Below, in pieces: positions 43,762 through 52,061 of a stretch of DNA of 64,000 bases. The translations under genes and the position numbers were made by a program. Each line of letters begins with the position of its first letter. Positions within the stretch are counted from its first letter, which is position 1. Location: positions 186,001-250,000 of the forward strand of contig NZ_VTRU01000005.1 in assembly GCF_008274625.1 (NCBI RefSeq), in the 5' to 3' direction. The notes beneath the pieces are model-generated. The model saw nothing but the letters and a program-made list of their open reading frames with translations, was not told the DNA's origin and ran no database searches. This DNA comes from Chryseobacterium panacisoli (lineage in GTDB: Bacteria > Bacteroidota > Bacteroidia > Flavobacteriales > Weeksellaceae).

Positions 43762-44281
43762 TACTTATAATCGTGCTTGCTATTCTTTGTTGGATTTTTT
43801 CCATATTATGCACGCATTACAAGAAGGTTGATACATCTGAGATTTACCCAAAGACTATTCTTAAGGTATAATTTGATCTGTATTTCAGTCTTTGAAAATC
43901 ATAATGATTAAGACAAAACAACAGATATAGCTGCCTTTGCAGGCAATGCAATACATAATATGATGAAATGAAAACCTGTTCGGGCAGAATTACCCAAACG
44001 AAAGAACGATCAGCCTGTGGTTACGGAGACTGATACTAAGCAGTAATAAGTTTAAGTGTTGTTCTCAAAACGACCTGTTTACTTGGTTATGATAAAAATA
44101 ATCATTTTCAGTGAAGAACAGTCCATTTTTTCATATTAATTCAAAAAGAAAAACCAGCAGCCTTTATTTCCCATAGAAATTGGTTTCTTAAAAATGAACC
44201 ATACAACAAATAAAAATTGAACCATACAGCAAACTTACCTTTTCTGTTTCTGGCGAACTTTGTCATATTAAAATCATCAAA
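43762..44281. other. Gene-free region upstream of the aldehyde dehydrogenase
   Basis: No reading frame looks real. It holds a TGCCT-TTGC-AGGCA hairpin near 43940, a weak ATCAG/CTGAT pair near 44009-44032 and the paired operator-like repeats at 44195-44233. It does not fit any riboswitch class that I recognise. Confidence 0.4.
44195..44233 (+). promoter_or_regulatory. Paired direct repeats, likely AraC-type operator
   Basis: TGAACCATACAACAAA (44195-44210) and TGAACCATACAGCAAA (44218-44233) differ at one base and start 23 bases apart, about two helical turns. Direct repeats at this spacing upstream of a promoter are typical for AraC-family activators; the AraC gene at 45824 is the obvious candidate. 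Confidence 0.6.
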
Positions 44282-45697
44282 ATGAAACAGATTAATAAAA
44301 TTTACATCAACGGTGAATTTGTTACACCGAACGGAACAGAAACATTTGACCTTATCAATCCCACGACCAATCAAAAAACAGGAGAAGTTGTTCTGGGAAA
44401 TGAAGAAGACACCCGAATGGCCATCGCTGTAGCAAAGAAAGCTTTTAAAACCTTTTCAAAAACGACAAAAAAAGAACGTATCGGTTTACTTCAAAAACTG
44501 CATGAAGCTGTGAGCAAGCGGGAAGATGAACTGGTTTCTGTGATGGTAAATGAATATGGTGGAACCCTGCAGTTCTGCAGAATGAGTGTTCAAAATGCAA
44601 TTTCAGCCTTTACAACAACCATTACCACTCTGGAATCTTATGACTTTGAAAAAACGGTTGGACATTCTAAAGTACGTTTTGAATCTTTGGGAGTGGTAGG
44701 AATCATTACCCCATGGAATGCCAGCAACAGTTTTATCTGCAATAAACTGGCTACCGCTATTGCTGCCGGATGTACAGCCGTTATCAAACCAAGTGAAATG
44801 AGTGCTGCCCAAACTCAGCTGCTTACTGAATGTTTCCATGAAGCCGGTCTGCCCGCAGGGATATTCAATATTGTAAACGGGTTAGGAAATGTAGTAGGTG
44901 CAGAGATCACCCAGCATCCCGATATCGCAAAAATATCTTTCACCGGGTCCACACTTACAGGAAAAGCTATTGCGAAAGGAGCCGTAGACACGATGAAAAG
45001 GGTAACCCTTGAACTCGGCGGAAAGTCTCCGAATATCATTCTTGAAGATGCCGATCTGGAAAAAGCTATTCCTATGGCTGTTTTCGGAGCGTACATGAAC
45101 AACGGGCAGGCTTGCATCGCTCCTACCCGCCTGCTTGTTCCCCAAAACCGACTGGAAGAAGTGAATGAACTGGCTAAAAAAGCTGCAGGACAGGTAAAAG
45201 TAGGAAACCCTAACGATGAAGATACTCTTGTAGGACCTATGGTAAGTACCAAGCAGTTTGAAAGGGTACAAAACTACATCCGTCTTGGACAGGAAGAAGG
45301 CGCAACTCTGCTTGCAGGTGGTGAAGGTAAACCGGAAGGCCTTGAAAACGGTAATTTTGTAAAAGCAACCATCTTTACCAATGTTCGTAATGATATGCGT
45401 ATCGCTCAGGAGGAAATTTTCGGCCCGGTACTGTCTATTATTCCTTATACTAATGAGGAGGAAGCTATAACAATTGCCAATGACACCACTTATGGTCTGG
45501 CGGCTTATATCAGTTCTTCCGATAAAGAGCATGCGGAACGTATTGCCGCACAGATTGATGCCGGAAGAATCTGTATCAATGGATTTTCGCATGATCCTTA
45601 TGCTCCTTTCGGCGGGTTTAAGCAAAGCGGTATCGGCCGTGAGTATGGTATATTTGGACTGGAAGCTTATCTGGAACCTAAGACCATTCTTGCCTGA
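44282..45697 (+). CDS. NAD(P)-dependent aldehyde dehydrogenase
   Basis: A 471-residue ALDH-superfamily enzyme oxidising an aldehyde to its acid. Residues: GVVGIITPWNAS (cofactor and oxyanion Asn), KPSEMS, FTGSTLTGKAIA, general base E244 in VTLELGGKSP and catalytic C278 in NNGQACIAPTR, then EEIFGPVLSI and the C-terminal APFGGFKQSGIGREYG. The substrate is not clear from sequence. A conserved direct repeat precedes it and an AraC regulator gene follows, suggesting inducible expression. Confidence 0.92.
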   Translation: MKQINKIYINGEFVTPNGTETFDLINPTTNQKTGEVVLGNEEDTRMAIAVAKKAFKTFSKTTKKERIGLLQKLHEAVSKREDELVSVMVNEYGGTLQFCRMSVQNAISAFTTTITTLESYDFEKTVGHSKVRFESLGVVGIITPWNASNSFICNKLATAIAAGCTAVIKPSEMSAAQTQLLTECFHEAGLPAGIFNIVNGLGNVVGAEITQHPDIAKISFTGSTLTGKAIAKGAVDTMKRVTLELGGKSPNIILEDADLEKAIPMAVFGAYMNNGQACIAPTRLLVPQNRLEEVNELAKKAAGQVKVGNPNDEDTLVGPMVSTKQFERVQNYIRLGQEEGATLLAGGEGKPEGLENGNFVKATIFTNVRNDMRIAQEEIFGPVLSIIPYTNEEEAITIANDTTYGLAAYISSSDKEHAERIAAQIDAGRICINGFSHDPYAPFGGFKQSGIGREYGIFGLEAYLEPKTILA

Positions 45698-45701
45698 TAG
45701 T

Positions 45702-45743
45702 AAAATCCTCAAAGTCTGTGAATAGGGACTTTGAGGATTTAAA
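45702..45743 (+). terminator. Terminator of the aldehyde dehydrogenase gene
   Basis: AAATCCTCAAAGTC pairs perfectly with GACTTTGAGGATTT around a 10-base loop. Confidence 0.75.
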
Positions 45744-45823
45744 CAATAAGTACCCCATTATTGATACTAAAAAAGTTTTGTAAGTTTGAAAAAAGAATCG
45801 ATCAAGAAATAACTGTCTGAGCC

Positions 45824-46621
45824 ATGAGCGAAAATACTATTCCTTTACCTATTAATTATTCCTGTCATTTTTCAGAATTCAGGGAAGGAGAACAGTTTGC
45901 ACGAATCCATAGCCTGGGGCTGGTTCTTTCCGGGGAAATGGAGCTGAATGACGGGACCACAAAGACGATATTTAAAGAAGGGGAACTTTATTCTGCGAGA
46001 AAAAACCGTCTCCTGAAGTTTGCCAAATATCCTCCTAAAAATGGAGAGATAAGAACAGTCACCATCTATTTTGATGAAGCCATCTTACGTGATTTCAGCC
46101 GTGAATATGGATATCAGGCAGAGAAAAAGGACAATGTTCCGGCTTTTATAAAACCGGATCAAAAGGCATTAACTTCTTTTATGTACTCTTTACTGGCCTA
46201 TGAAGAACTTCCTGCTTCCACAGAACTTCTGCGTCTGAAACAGAAAGAAGCTTTACTTCTGATGCTGAGCGATGATCCAGGTCTTAAAGATATTCTATTT
46301 GATTTCTCTGAGCCTTACAAAATAGATATTGAAACTTTTATGAACAAAAACTTTCATTTCAATGTCAATGTAGAGCGATTTGCTTATTTGACCGGAAGAA
46401 GTCTGTCTGCCTTTAAAAGAGATTTTCAAAAGATATTTGGGATACCGCCAAGACAGTGGCTGCAGCTTCGGCGATTAAAGGAAGCTCATTTTCTGCTGAC
46501 CCAAAAAGGGAGATCGGTTTCTGATATTTATCTGGATCTTGGCTTTGAAAATTTATCGCATTTTTCCTTCGCATTTAAAAAGCAGTTTGGCTATCCGCCA
46601 AGTTCATTACAGGCGAAATAA
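45824..46621 (+). CDS. AraC-family transcriptional regulator
   Basis: A 265-residue regulator with a cupin-like N-terminal sensor (about residues 10-130; GEMELNDGTTKTIFKEGELY) and an AraC helix-turn-helix at about 165-262 (NFHFNVNVERFAYLTGRSLSAFKRDFQKIFG; SDIYLDLGFENLSHFSFAFKKQFGYPPS). It probably binds the repeats upstream of the adjacent aldehyde dehydrogenase gene. It is separated from that gene by a terminator, so it has its own promoter. Confidence 0.9.
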   Translation: MSENTIPLPINYSCHFSEFREGEQFARIHSLGLVLSGEMELNDGTTKTIFKEGELYSARKNRLLKFAKYPPKNGEIRTVTIYFDEAILRDFSREYGYQAEKKDNVPAFIKPDQKALTSFMYSLLAYEELPASTELLRLKQKEALLLMLSDDPGLKDILFDFSEPYKIDIETFMNKNFHFNVNVERFAYLTGRSLSAFKRDFQKIFGIPPRQWLQLRRLKEAHFLLTQKGRSVSDIYLDLGFENLSHFSFAFKKQFGYPPSSLQAK

Positions 46622-46622
46622 C

Positions 46623-46703
46623 TTAAACTTCATCTAAGAAAAAGGATCTGAAAGCAAGGATCACCAGAATGACAACAGCTATTGTAATGATTTTCACTTT
46701 CAT
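46623..46703 (-). CDS. Very small membrane peptide, 26 residues
   Basis: A short minus-strand frame (ATG at 46701-46703, stop at 46623-46625) giving a 26-residue peptide: MKVKIITIAVVILVILAF, then RSFFLDEV. It is one hydrophobic span with a basic N terminus and acidic end, the layout of a bacterial membrane micropeptide. It is the only feature in the gap between the AraC gene and metE. No homologue can be checked from here. Confidence 0.45.
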   Translation of the reverse strand: MKVKIITIAVVILVILAFRSFFLDEV

Positions 46704-46778
46704 ATCGCTTTTAAGATTATCAAAGAATAAATGAATATAATATTACACGCCCACCCTATTTTTATCCTTTTAAAATAA

Positions 46779-46812
46779 CAGACCGTGCTATGAAAATCAT
46801 AACACGATCTGA
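46779..46812 (-). terminator. Terminator of metE
   Basis: CAGACCGTGCTATGA pairs, with a few mismatches, with TCATAACACGATCTG, about 30 bases past the metE stop, with a T-rich run on the minus strand. Confidence 0.65.
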
Positions 46813-46842
46813 ATTGTGGAATCTAATTATTTTAAAGTTTTT

Positions 46843-49146
46843 TTAAAGTGCGTATTCTACGGAAGCTTCTTTAGCTGCGGCCACCATTGCTATCAAAGCT
46901 TTTTCTGTTTCTTCCCAGTGTCTTGTTTTCAGTCCGCAATCGGGGTTTACCCAAAGCTGGTTCGCAGGGATCACGTTTTGAGCTTTTCTCAGCAGTTCAA
47001 TCATTTCTTCTTTTGACGGAACTCTTGGGGAATGGATATCATATACTCCGGGACCAATTTCATTCGGATATTTAAAATCTGCGAAAGCATTCAGCAGTTC
47101 CATCTGGGAACGGGAACATTCTATGGTAATTACGTCTGCATCCATATCAGCAATATTTTCAATAATATCATTGAATTCCGAGTAGCACATATGGGTATGA
47201 ATCTGTGTAGCATCTTCCACACCGCTTGCTGAAATCCTGAAAGCTTCAACGGCCCATTTCAGGTAGCTCTGCCATTCTGCTTTTCGTAACGGAAGCCCTT
47301 CTCTTATAGCCGGTTCGTCAATCTGAATGATTCTGATCCCTGCTTTTTCAAGATCCACAACCTCATCACGGATAGCCAGAGCAATTTGCTTGCACGTTTC
47401 TGAACGGGGCTGATCATCACGTACAAACGACCATTGTAAAATCGTAACAGGACCTGTCAGCATTCCTTTTACCCATTTTTCAGTCTGGGATTGTGCATAT
47501 TGGGACCAATATACCGTCATTGGTGCCGGGCGGGAAACATCACCAAAGATCACAGGAGGTTTTACACAACGGCTTCCATAGCTCTGTACCCAGCCGTTTT
47601 TGGTGAACACAAACCCTTTCAGCTGCTCCCCGAAATATTCCACCATATCATTACGTTCAAATTCTCCATGCACCAATACATCTATTCCTATTTCTTCCTG
47701 CCACCTAATGGTTCTTTGGGTTTCTTCTTTCAGTAAAGTATCATATTGCTCTGCCGTAAGCTCTCCTTTTTTGAATTTTGCCCTCCAGCTTCTTACCTCC
47801 GTAGTTTGTGGGAATGACCCGATGGTTGTTGTTGGGAATACAGGAAGCTGTAGTACTTTCTGTTGTTCTTCTTTACGGATTCTGAACGTATTTATCCTTT
47901 GAGCATCTTTTTCAGTAACTTCATTTGCTCTTTGCTTCACTTCATCATCATGAATAAGGGAGGATGTTCTTCTGCTCGCAATTGCTTTTTTATTTTCTTC
48001 AAAAGAGGCAAGAACCTGTTCATTTTCTGTTCCGGATGCCAGCTCTTTAAGCGTTACCACTTCTGTCACTTTTTGTTTGGCAAAAGCCAGCCAGTTTTTA
48101 ATTTCCGGGTTAAGAGTGGTTTCAAAATCCAGATCACATGGCGAATGCAGTAATGAAGAGGAAGGAGCAATCAAAACCCTTTCTGACCCCAATTGATCAA
48201 CTGCTTTTTGAATGAAAGACAAAGATTTTTCATAATCATTTTTCCAGATATTTCTTCCGTCAACCAATCCTAATGAAAGACTTAAGTTTTCCGGAATAAC
48301 ATTCAGAATACCGTCCAGCTGTTCAGGATTTCTTACCAGATCTATATGTAATACATTCACCGGAAGTGAGGCTGCCAGCAATCCGTTATCATTTAATCCT
48401 TCAAAATAAGTGGCCACAATAAATTTCAGTTTCGGGAAACGTTTTCTTATTTCAGTGTAAACGAAATGATATGTTTCTTTCGCTTTCTCCGTTAAATCCA
48501 ACGCTAAGAAAGGTTCATCAAACTGAATCCATTCTGCACCCTGTTCCTGAAGTTTTGTTAAAATCTCTATATATACGGGAAGAAGGCTTACAGCCAGATC
48601 CAGTTTATCAAATCCTTCTTCTTTTTCTTTTCCCAATAACAGATAAGAAACCAGTCCGATAATTACCGGTTTTGCATTGATTCCTGCCTGTTTTGCTCCG
48701 GAAAACTCATTGAAGATTTTATCTGAGCTCAGTTTAAACTGCTGGTTTTTATAAAATTCAGGAACAATATAATGGTAGTTGGTATCAAACCATTTTGTCA
48801 TTTCCATCGCAGTGATATCCAATCCTTCTTTCTGATATCCTCTTGCCATAGCAAAATAAAGATCCAGTTCAGAATTATTCTTTTTAAGCACTACTTCATG
48901 ATAACGTGTGGGAATTGCCCCTACCACAAGGCTCATGTCCAGCACCTGATCATAGTATGAAAAATCGTTACAGGGAATAAGATCTATTCCTGCTTCTTTC
49001 TGAATGTTCCAGTTTTGGTTACAGATATTTCTGCCTGTATTCAGAAGCTCTTCCAAAAGGATTTTACCTGACCAATATTGCTCGCAGGCTTTTTTGAGTT
49101 CTCTTTTGCTACCAATACGCGGATAGCCCAGAATGTGAGTTTGCAT
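46843..49146 (-). CDS. metE: Cobalamin-independent methionine synthase
   Basis: Transfers the methyl group of 5-methyltetrahydropteroyltriglutamate to homocysteine without B12. The protein has 767 residues, the full two-barrel length. Zinc ligands are H652, C654, E676 and C737, each 11 residues offset from E. coli H641, C643, E665 and C726. The start MQTHILGYPRIGSKRELKKACEQYW and FPTTTIGSFPQTTEVR at the second barrel are diagnostic. The gene is preceded on its strand by a cobalamin riboswitch about 190 bases upstream, so expression should fall when B12 is present. It has its own terminator. Confidence 0.97.
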   Translation of the reverse strand: MQTHILGYPRIGSKRELKKACEQYWSGKILLEELLNTGRNICNQNWNIQKEAGIDLIPCNDFSYYDQVLDMSLVVGAIPTRYHEVVLKKNNSELDLYFAMARGYQKEGLDITAMEMTKWFDTNYHYIVPEFYKNQQFKLSSDKIFNEFSGAKQAGINAKPVIIGLVSYLLLGKEKEEGFDKLDLAVSLLPVYIEILTKLQEQGAEWIQFDEPFLALDLTEKAKETYHFVYTEIRKRFPKLKFIVATYFEGLNDNGLLAASLPVNVLHIDLVRNPEQLDGILNVIPENLSLSLGLVDGRNIWKNDYEKSLSFIQKAVDQLGSERVLIAPSSSLLHSPCDLDFETTLNPEIKNWLAFAKQKVTEVVTLKELASGTENEQVLASFEENKKAIASRRTSSLIHDDEVKQRANEVTEKDAQRINTFRIRKEEQQKVLQLPVFPTTTIGSFPQTTEVRSWRAKFKKGELTAEQYDTLLKEETQRTIRWQEEIGIDVLVHGEFERNDMVEYFGEQLKGFVFTKNGWVQSYGSRCVKPPVIFGDVSRPAPMTVYWSQYAQSQTEKWVKGMLTGPVTILQWSFVRDDQPRSETCKQIALAIRDEVVDLEKAGIRIIQIDEPAIREGLPLRKAEWQSYLKWAVEAFRISASGVEDATQIHTHMCYSEFNDIIENIADMDADVITIECSRSQMELLNAFADFKYPNEIGPGVYDIHSPRVPSKEEMIELLRKAQNVIPANQLWVNPDCGLKTRHWEETEKALIAMVAAAKEASVEYAL

Positions 49147-49334
49147 TTTTTTAAACTTTTTAATTAAACTTATTGATAAAGTCTTTTTAAAATGCTTCGT
49201 AATGTTTTAACAGATAAGAAGTTCAGGAAAATAATGACATAGCGAACGACGTAGTTTCCCCGGAAGAGAAAATACATAAATCCGATATATCATCTGTATG
49301 ACCCAAAGCTTCAGACCGCGAAAGCATCGTCAGT
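49147..49334 (-). other. Leader between cobalamin riboswitch and metE
   Basis: About 190 bases of untranslated leader. The stretch just after the aptamer (near 49310-49334, minus-strand GACGATGCTTTCGCGGTC) is repeated in the second riboswitch, so it is probably part of the expression platform. Confidence 0.5.
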
Positions 49335-49500
49335 TCAGTAAAGGCAGGTCTCCTGACTTGTAACAGTTTCCGTCATCCTTCCCGCATTTTGGCAGTGGAT
49401 ATACAAGGACAGAAACTTTTGGTATGTTACTTACAGTTGCGCGACAGCTCGTGATTCTCACACGATTCCCTATTAATCTACGTTATGTAAAACCTTTCCT
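49335..49500 (-). ncRNA. Cobalamin (B12) riboswitch controlling metE
   Basis: Read on the minus strand it carries the class hallmarks: GGGAATCGTGTGAGAATCACG, then GCTGTCGCGCAACTGTAA (the B12-box core), and AAGTCAGGAGACCTGCC closing the aptamer. It lies upstream of metE on the same strand. Binding of adenosyl- or methylcobalamin is expected to lower expression. The exact ends are approximate. Confidence 0.9.
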
Positions 49501-49528
49501 GTTTGATGAAGTATCTCTAAAGAACTGT

Positions 49529-49562
49529 ACTTTTACCTATGATGATGATCATCAGTAAAAGT
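49529..49562. repeat. Nested palindrome between metE riboswitch and lrp-type gene
   Basis: ACTTTTAC (49529-49536) and GTAAAAGT (49555-49562) flank TGATGATCATCA, itself a palindrome. It lies in the divergent promoter region, so it could be an operator for the Lrp-like protein or a terminator-type hairpin. Confidence 0.35.
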
Positions 49563-49707
49563 TTTTAATCTTGTGTAAAATTAACAATACAGAATAAAAA
49601 TACAATTAAAATCAAATTATTAAGCAAAATAAACTTTTAAAAACACAATAAAAAGCATATAATTCTCTACATTTGACTGTTTTTATAATCTAAAAGAATA
49701 ATATTCT

Positions 49708-50169
49708 GTGGAACAACTCGATGATAAGGATATACAGCTGCTCAGGCTGCTCCAGAAAAATGCAAAACTGACCGTTAAAGAGCTTGCAAAGGAAGTGAAC
49801 CTCTCTACTTCCCCTGTTTTTGAAAGGGTAAAAAGACTGGAGCAGGAAGGATTTGTGAAAAGGTATGCAGCTGTTCTTGATGCTGAAAAGCTCAACCGTG
49901 GGTTTACGGTTTTCTGTCAGATCAAACTGAAAATTCACGACAGATCTGTAGGCTATGATTTTGTGAAAGAAATTTTAGAAATTGAGGAAGTGGCGGAATG
50001 CTACAATATTTCCGGAGATTTTGATTTTCTTCTGAAAGTTCAGGTACGGGATATGAAGCATTACCAGGATTTTGTGTTTAATAAACTTGGATCTGTAGAT
50101 TCTATCGGGAGTACCCACAGTACATTTGTGATGGCTGAGGTGAAAAACAATCATGGAATTACTATATAA
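49708..50169 (+). CDS. Lrp/AsnC-family transcriptional regulator
   Basis: A 153-residue feast/famine regulator: N-terminal winged HTH at about 5-60 (DDKDIQLLRLLQKNAKLTVKELAKEVNLS; SPVFERVKRLEQEGFVKRYAAVLD) and an RAM ligand-binding domain at about 68-148. The start is GTG at 49708; no ATG lies in frame nearby. It is divergent from the metE riboswitch and close to the valine-breakdown cluster, so a branched-chain amino acid may be its effector. That is inference from the neighbourhood. Confidence 0.9.
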   Translation: MEQLDDKDIQLLRLLQKNAKLTVKELAKEVNLSTSPVFERVKRLEQEGFVKRYAAVLDAEKLNRGFTVFCQIKLKIHDRSVGYDFVKEILEIEEVAECYNISGDFDFLLKVQVRDMKHYQDFVFNKLGSVDSIGSTHSTFVMAEVKNNHGITI

Positions 50170-50171
50170 TA

Positions 50172-50282
50172 AGAATGGAAAATTGAGAATTAAAAATAGC
50201 ATGACTTAACCTGTCAAATCATAATGGCCGACAGGCATCATCTTTAATTTTTTTAATTCTCAATTTTCAACTTTCCATTTCA
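50172..50282. repeat. Degenerate AATTGAGAATT-type inverted repeat
   Basis: The left arm near 50175-50198 (GAATGGAAAATTGAGAATTA) and the right arm near 50248-50282 (TTAATTCTCAATTTTC, then AACTTTCCATTTC) are complementary over about 20 bp with a 50-base loop. It lies between converging genes and probably acts as a bidirectional terminator too. Confidence 0.65.
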
Positions 50283-51065
50283 TTAGTTTCCTTTAAAGTC
50301 CGGAGTTCTTTTTTCTATAAATGCTCCGATGCCTTCATTATGATCTTGTGTCGTAAACAATTCTCCGAATAAGGCGGCTTCCTGTTTCAATCCCTCTCTG
50401 ATATGCAGTTCAAATCCTGCATTTAAAGACTGTTTTGCTTTTGCCACGGCTACAGGCCCTCTTGCAGCAATTGTTTCTGCCAGTTTTTGAGCTTCGTTCA
50501 GTAATTCTTCAGGAGCAAAAACATGATTAACAAAACCGAAATCTTGACACACCTCTGCAGAATAAAATTCTCCGGAGAACACCATTTCTCTTGCTTTGTA
50601 TAATCCGATAGCTCTTGGAAGGCGCTGGGTTCCTCCAAAACAAGGTAATAATCCTAATGTCACTTCAGGAAGTCCAAATTTTGCTTTCCCACTGGCAAGA
50701 ATAATATCACAGGATAATGCCAGTTCACAACCTCCTCCCAATGCAAAACCGTTCACAGCGGCGATCACGGCAAAGGGAAGTTCCTCAATGGCATTAAAAG
50801 CAGTTTGTGCAGCAATAGAAAAAGCTTCTGCTTCTGCAGGAGTCATCTGCTGCATCGCTTTAATATCAGCTCCTGCAACAAAAGCTTTTTCTCCGGAACC
50901 GGTAATGATTAATACCCTGATATTTTCATCTGATTTTATCTGGTCGGCAAATGATTTCAGTTCCTGTAAAACCTGTTCATTCAATGAATTTAAGGCCTGC
51001 GGACGATTGATTGTTAAAGTTCCAATGTGTCCGTTCTGTTGATATAGTAATGTTTCAAAAGTCAT
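50283..51065 (-). CDS. Enoyl-CoA hydratase/isomerase family protein
   Basis: A 260-residue crotonase-fold enzyme. Motifs: GTLTINRPQALNSLNEQV, oxyanion-hole KAFVAGADIKAM and NGFALGGGCELALSCD, LPEVTLGLLPCFGGTQRL with the catalytic Glu, and RGPVAVAKAKQSLNAG. In this cluster it would hydrate methacrylyl-CoA to 3-hydroxyisobutyryl-CoA in valine breakdown; from its sequence alone a general short-chain role is equally possible. It starts 2 bases after the mmsB stop, so they are coupled. It is the last gene of the cluster. Confidence 0.9.
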   Translation of the reverse strand: MTFETLLYQQNGHIGTLTINRPQALNSLNEQVLQELKSFADQIKSDENIRVLIITGSGEKAFVAGADIKAMQQMTPAEAEAFSIAAQTAFNAIEELPFAVIAAVNGFALGGGCELALSCDIILASGKAKFGLPEVTLGLLPCFGGTQRLPRAIGLYKAREMVFSGEFYSAEVCQDFGFVNHVFAPEELLNEAQKLAETIAARGPVAVAKAKQSLNAGFELHIREGLKQEAALFGELFTTQDHNEGIGAFIEKRTPDFKGN

Positions 51066-51067
51066 TT

Positions 51068-51952
51068 TTAAAGATCTCTGTTTAGAAATTGAATAATACT
51101 TGAAAAGTCTGTTTTCCCATTCCCGGATTCACTCCACATTCTGTATAAATTCAATGCAGTGTTTCCTAGGGGTGTGGATGTTTTCGTTTCCAGGCCTGCT
51201 TCTGCAGCAAGGCCCAGATCTTTTGTCATCAGGTCAACGGCAAAACCACCGGAGTAATTACGGGAAGCGGGAGCATTTTCCATCACTCCAGGATAAGGGT
51301 TATACACGTCCAGAGACCAGTTTTTTCCGGAACTTTTCTGCATAATCTCACTTAATATCTGGGGATTAAGACCATGTTTTACCCCCAGATTGATGGCCTC
51401 AGAAGTTCCGATCATATGAATGGCCAGCAGCATATTATTACAGATCTTGGCAACCTGTCCCGCTCCGGATTCTCCGGCATGAAAAATATTCTGTCCCATA
51501 CATTTGAGTATCGGCCTGGCTTTTTCGTAGTCTTCCTGTTTACCGCCAACAATAAAGGTGAGTGTACCTGCCTGAGCTCCGGCAGTTCCTCCGGAAACAG
51601 GGGCATCTATCATTCTGCAGCCTTTTGAAACAGCAAGTTCAGCCACTGTACGGGCTGTAACGGCATCAATGGTACTGCTGTCGATCAACAATGTGTTTGG
51701 TTTCAGGCTGCTTATAAATTCCTCTGAATAAAGATCAGCCACATGTTTTCCGGAAGGCAGCATCGAAATCACTACATCTGCGTCCTTACAGGCAGCTACA
51801 GCAGATTCGGCAGCCTGTCCTCCTTCTGAAACCAGTATTTTCAAAGCTTCTTCTGAAAGATCAAAGCCCATCACATGATGACCTTTTTTGATCAGGTTAA
51901 CGGCCATTGGCCCACCCATATTTCCCAATCCTATGAATGCTATATTTGACAT
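51068..51952 (-). CDS. mmsB: 3-Hydroxyisobutyrate dehydrogenase
   Basis: NAD-dependent oxidation of 3-hydroxyisobutyrate to methylmalonate semialdehyde. The protein has 294 residues. Evidence: dinucleotide loop FIGLGNMGGPMA (residues 5-16), the family signature MIDAPVSGGTAGAQAGTLTFIVGG, and GAGQVAKICNNML with the catalytic Lys, then the C-terminal helical domain with FAVDLMTKDLGLA. The context (mmsA, acyl-CoA dehydrogenase, hydroxyisobutyryl-CoA hydrolase) strongly supports the valine role over other 3-hydroxyacid dehydrogenases. Confidence 0.93.
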   Translation of the reverse strand: MSNIAFIGLGNMGGPMAVNLIKKGHHVMGFDLSEEALKILVSEGGQAAESAVAACKDADVVISMLPSGKHVADLYSEEFISSLKPNTLLIDSSTIDAVTARTVAELAVSKGCRMIDAPVSGGTAGAQAGTLTFIVGGKQEDYEKARPILKCMGQNIFHAGESGAGQVAKICNNMLLAIHMIGTSEAINLGVKHGLNPQILSEIMQKSSGKNWSLDVYNPYPGVMENAPASRNYSGGFAVDLMTKDLGLAAEAGLETKTSTPLGNTALNLYRMWSESGNGKTDFSSIIQFLNRDL

Positions 51953-51961
51953 AATTTCTTA

Positions 51962-52061
51962 GTTTAAAGTTTAAAGTTGAGAGTGCAAAACTCTTTATTG
52001 ATTAAAAACATCTATAAAACCGGATGTTTAAAACGGAGAATAAAAATTTTATTTTCAATAC
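51962..52061. repeat. Intergenic degenerate repeat (mmsB side)
   Basis: Units such as TTTAAAGTTGAGAGTG (near 51964) and, running into the next gene, TCTATTCTCAATTTTTC and CATTTTCCATTTTCAATTC. The right part overlaps the 3' end of the hydrolase gene. Same family as the other cluster gaps. Confidence 0.5.

Noticed and set aside
43762..44281. Riboswitch in the gap before the aldehyde dehydrogenase
   Set aside because: The hairpins are weak and none of the conserved cores (B12 box, TPP, SAM, FMN) is present.
45002..45712. Long minus-strand frames inside the aldehyde dehydrogenase gene
   Set aside because: The plus-strand gene has complete catalytic motifs; the reverse frames have no family features.
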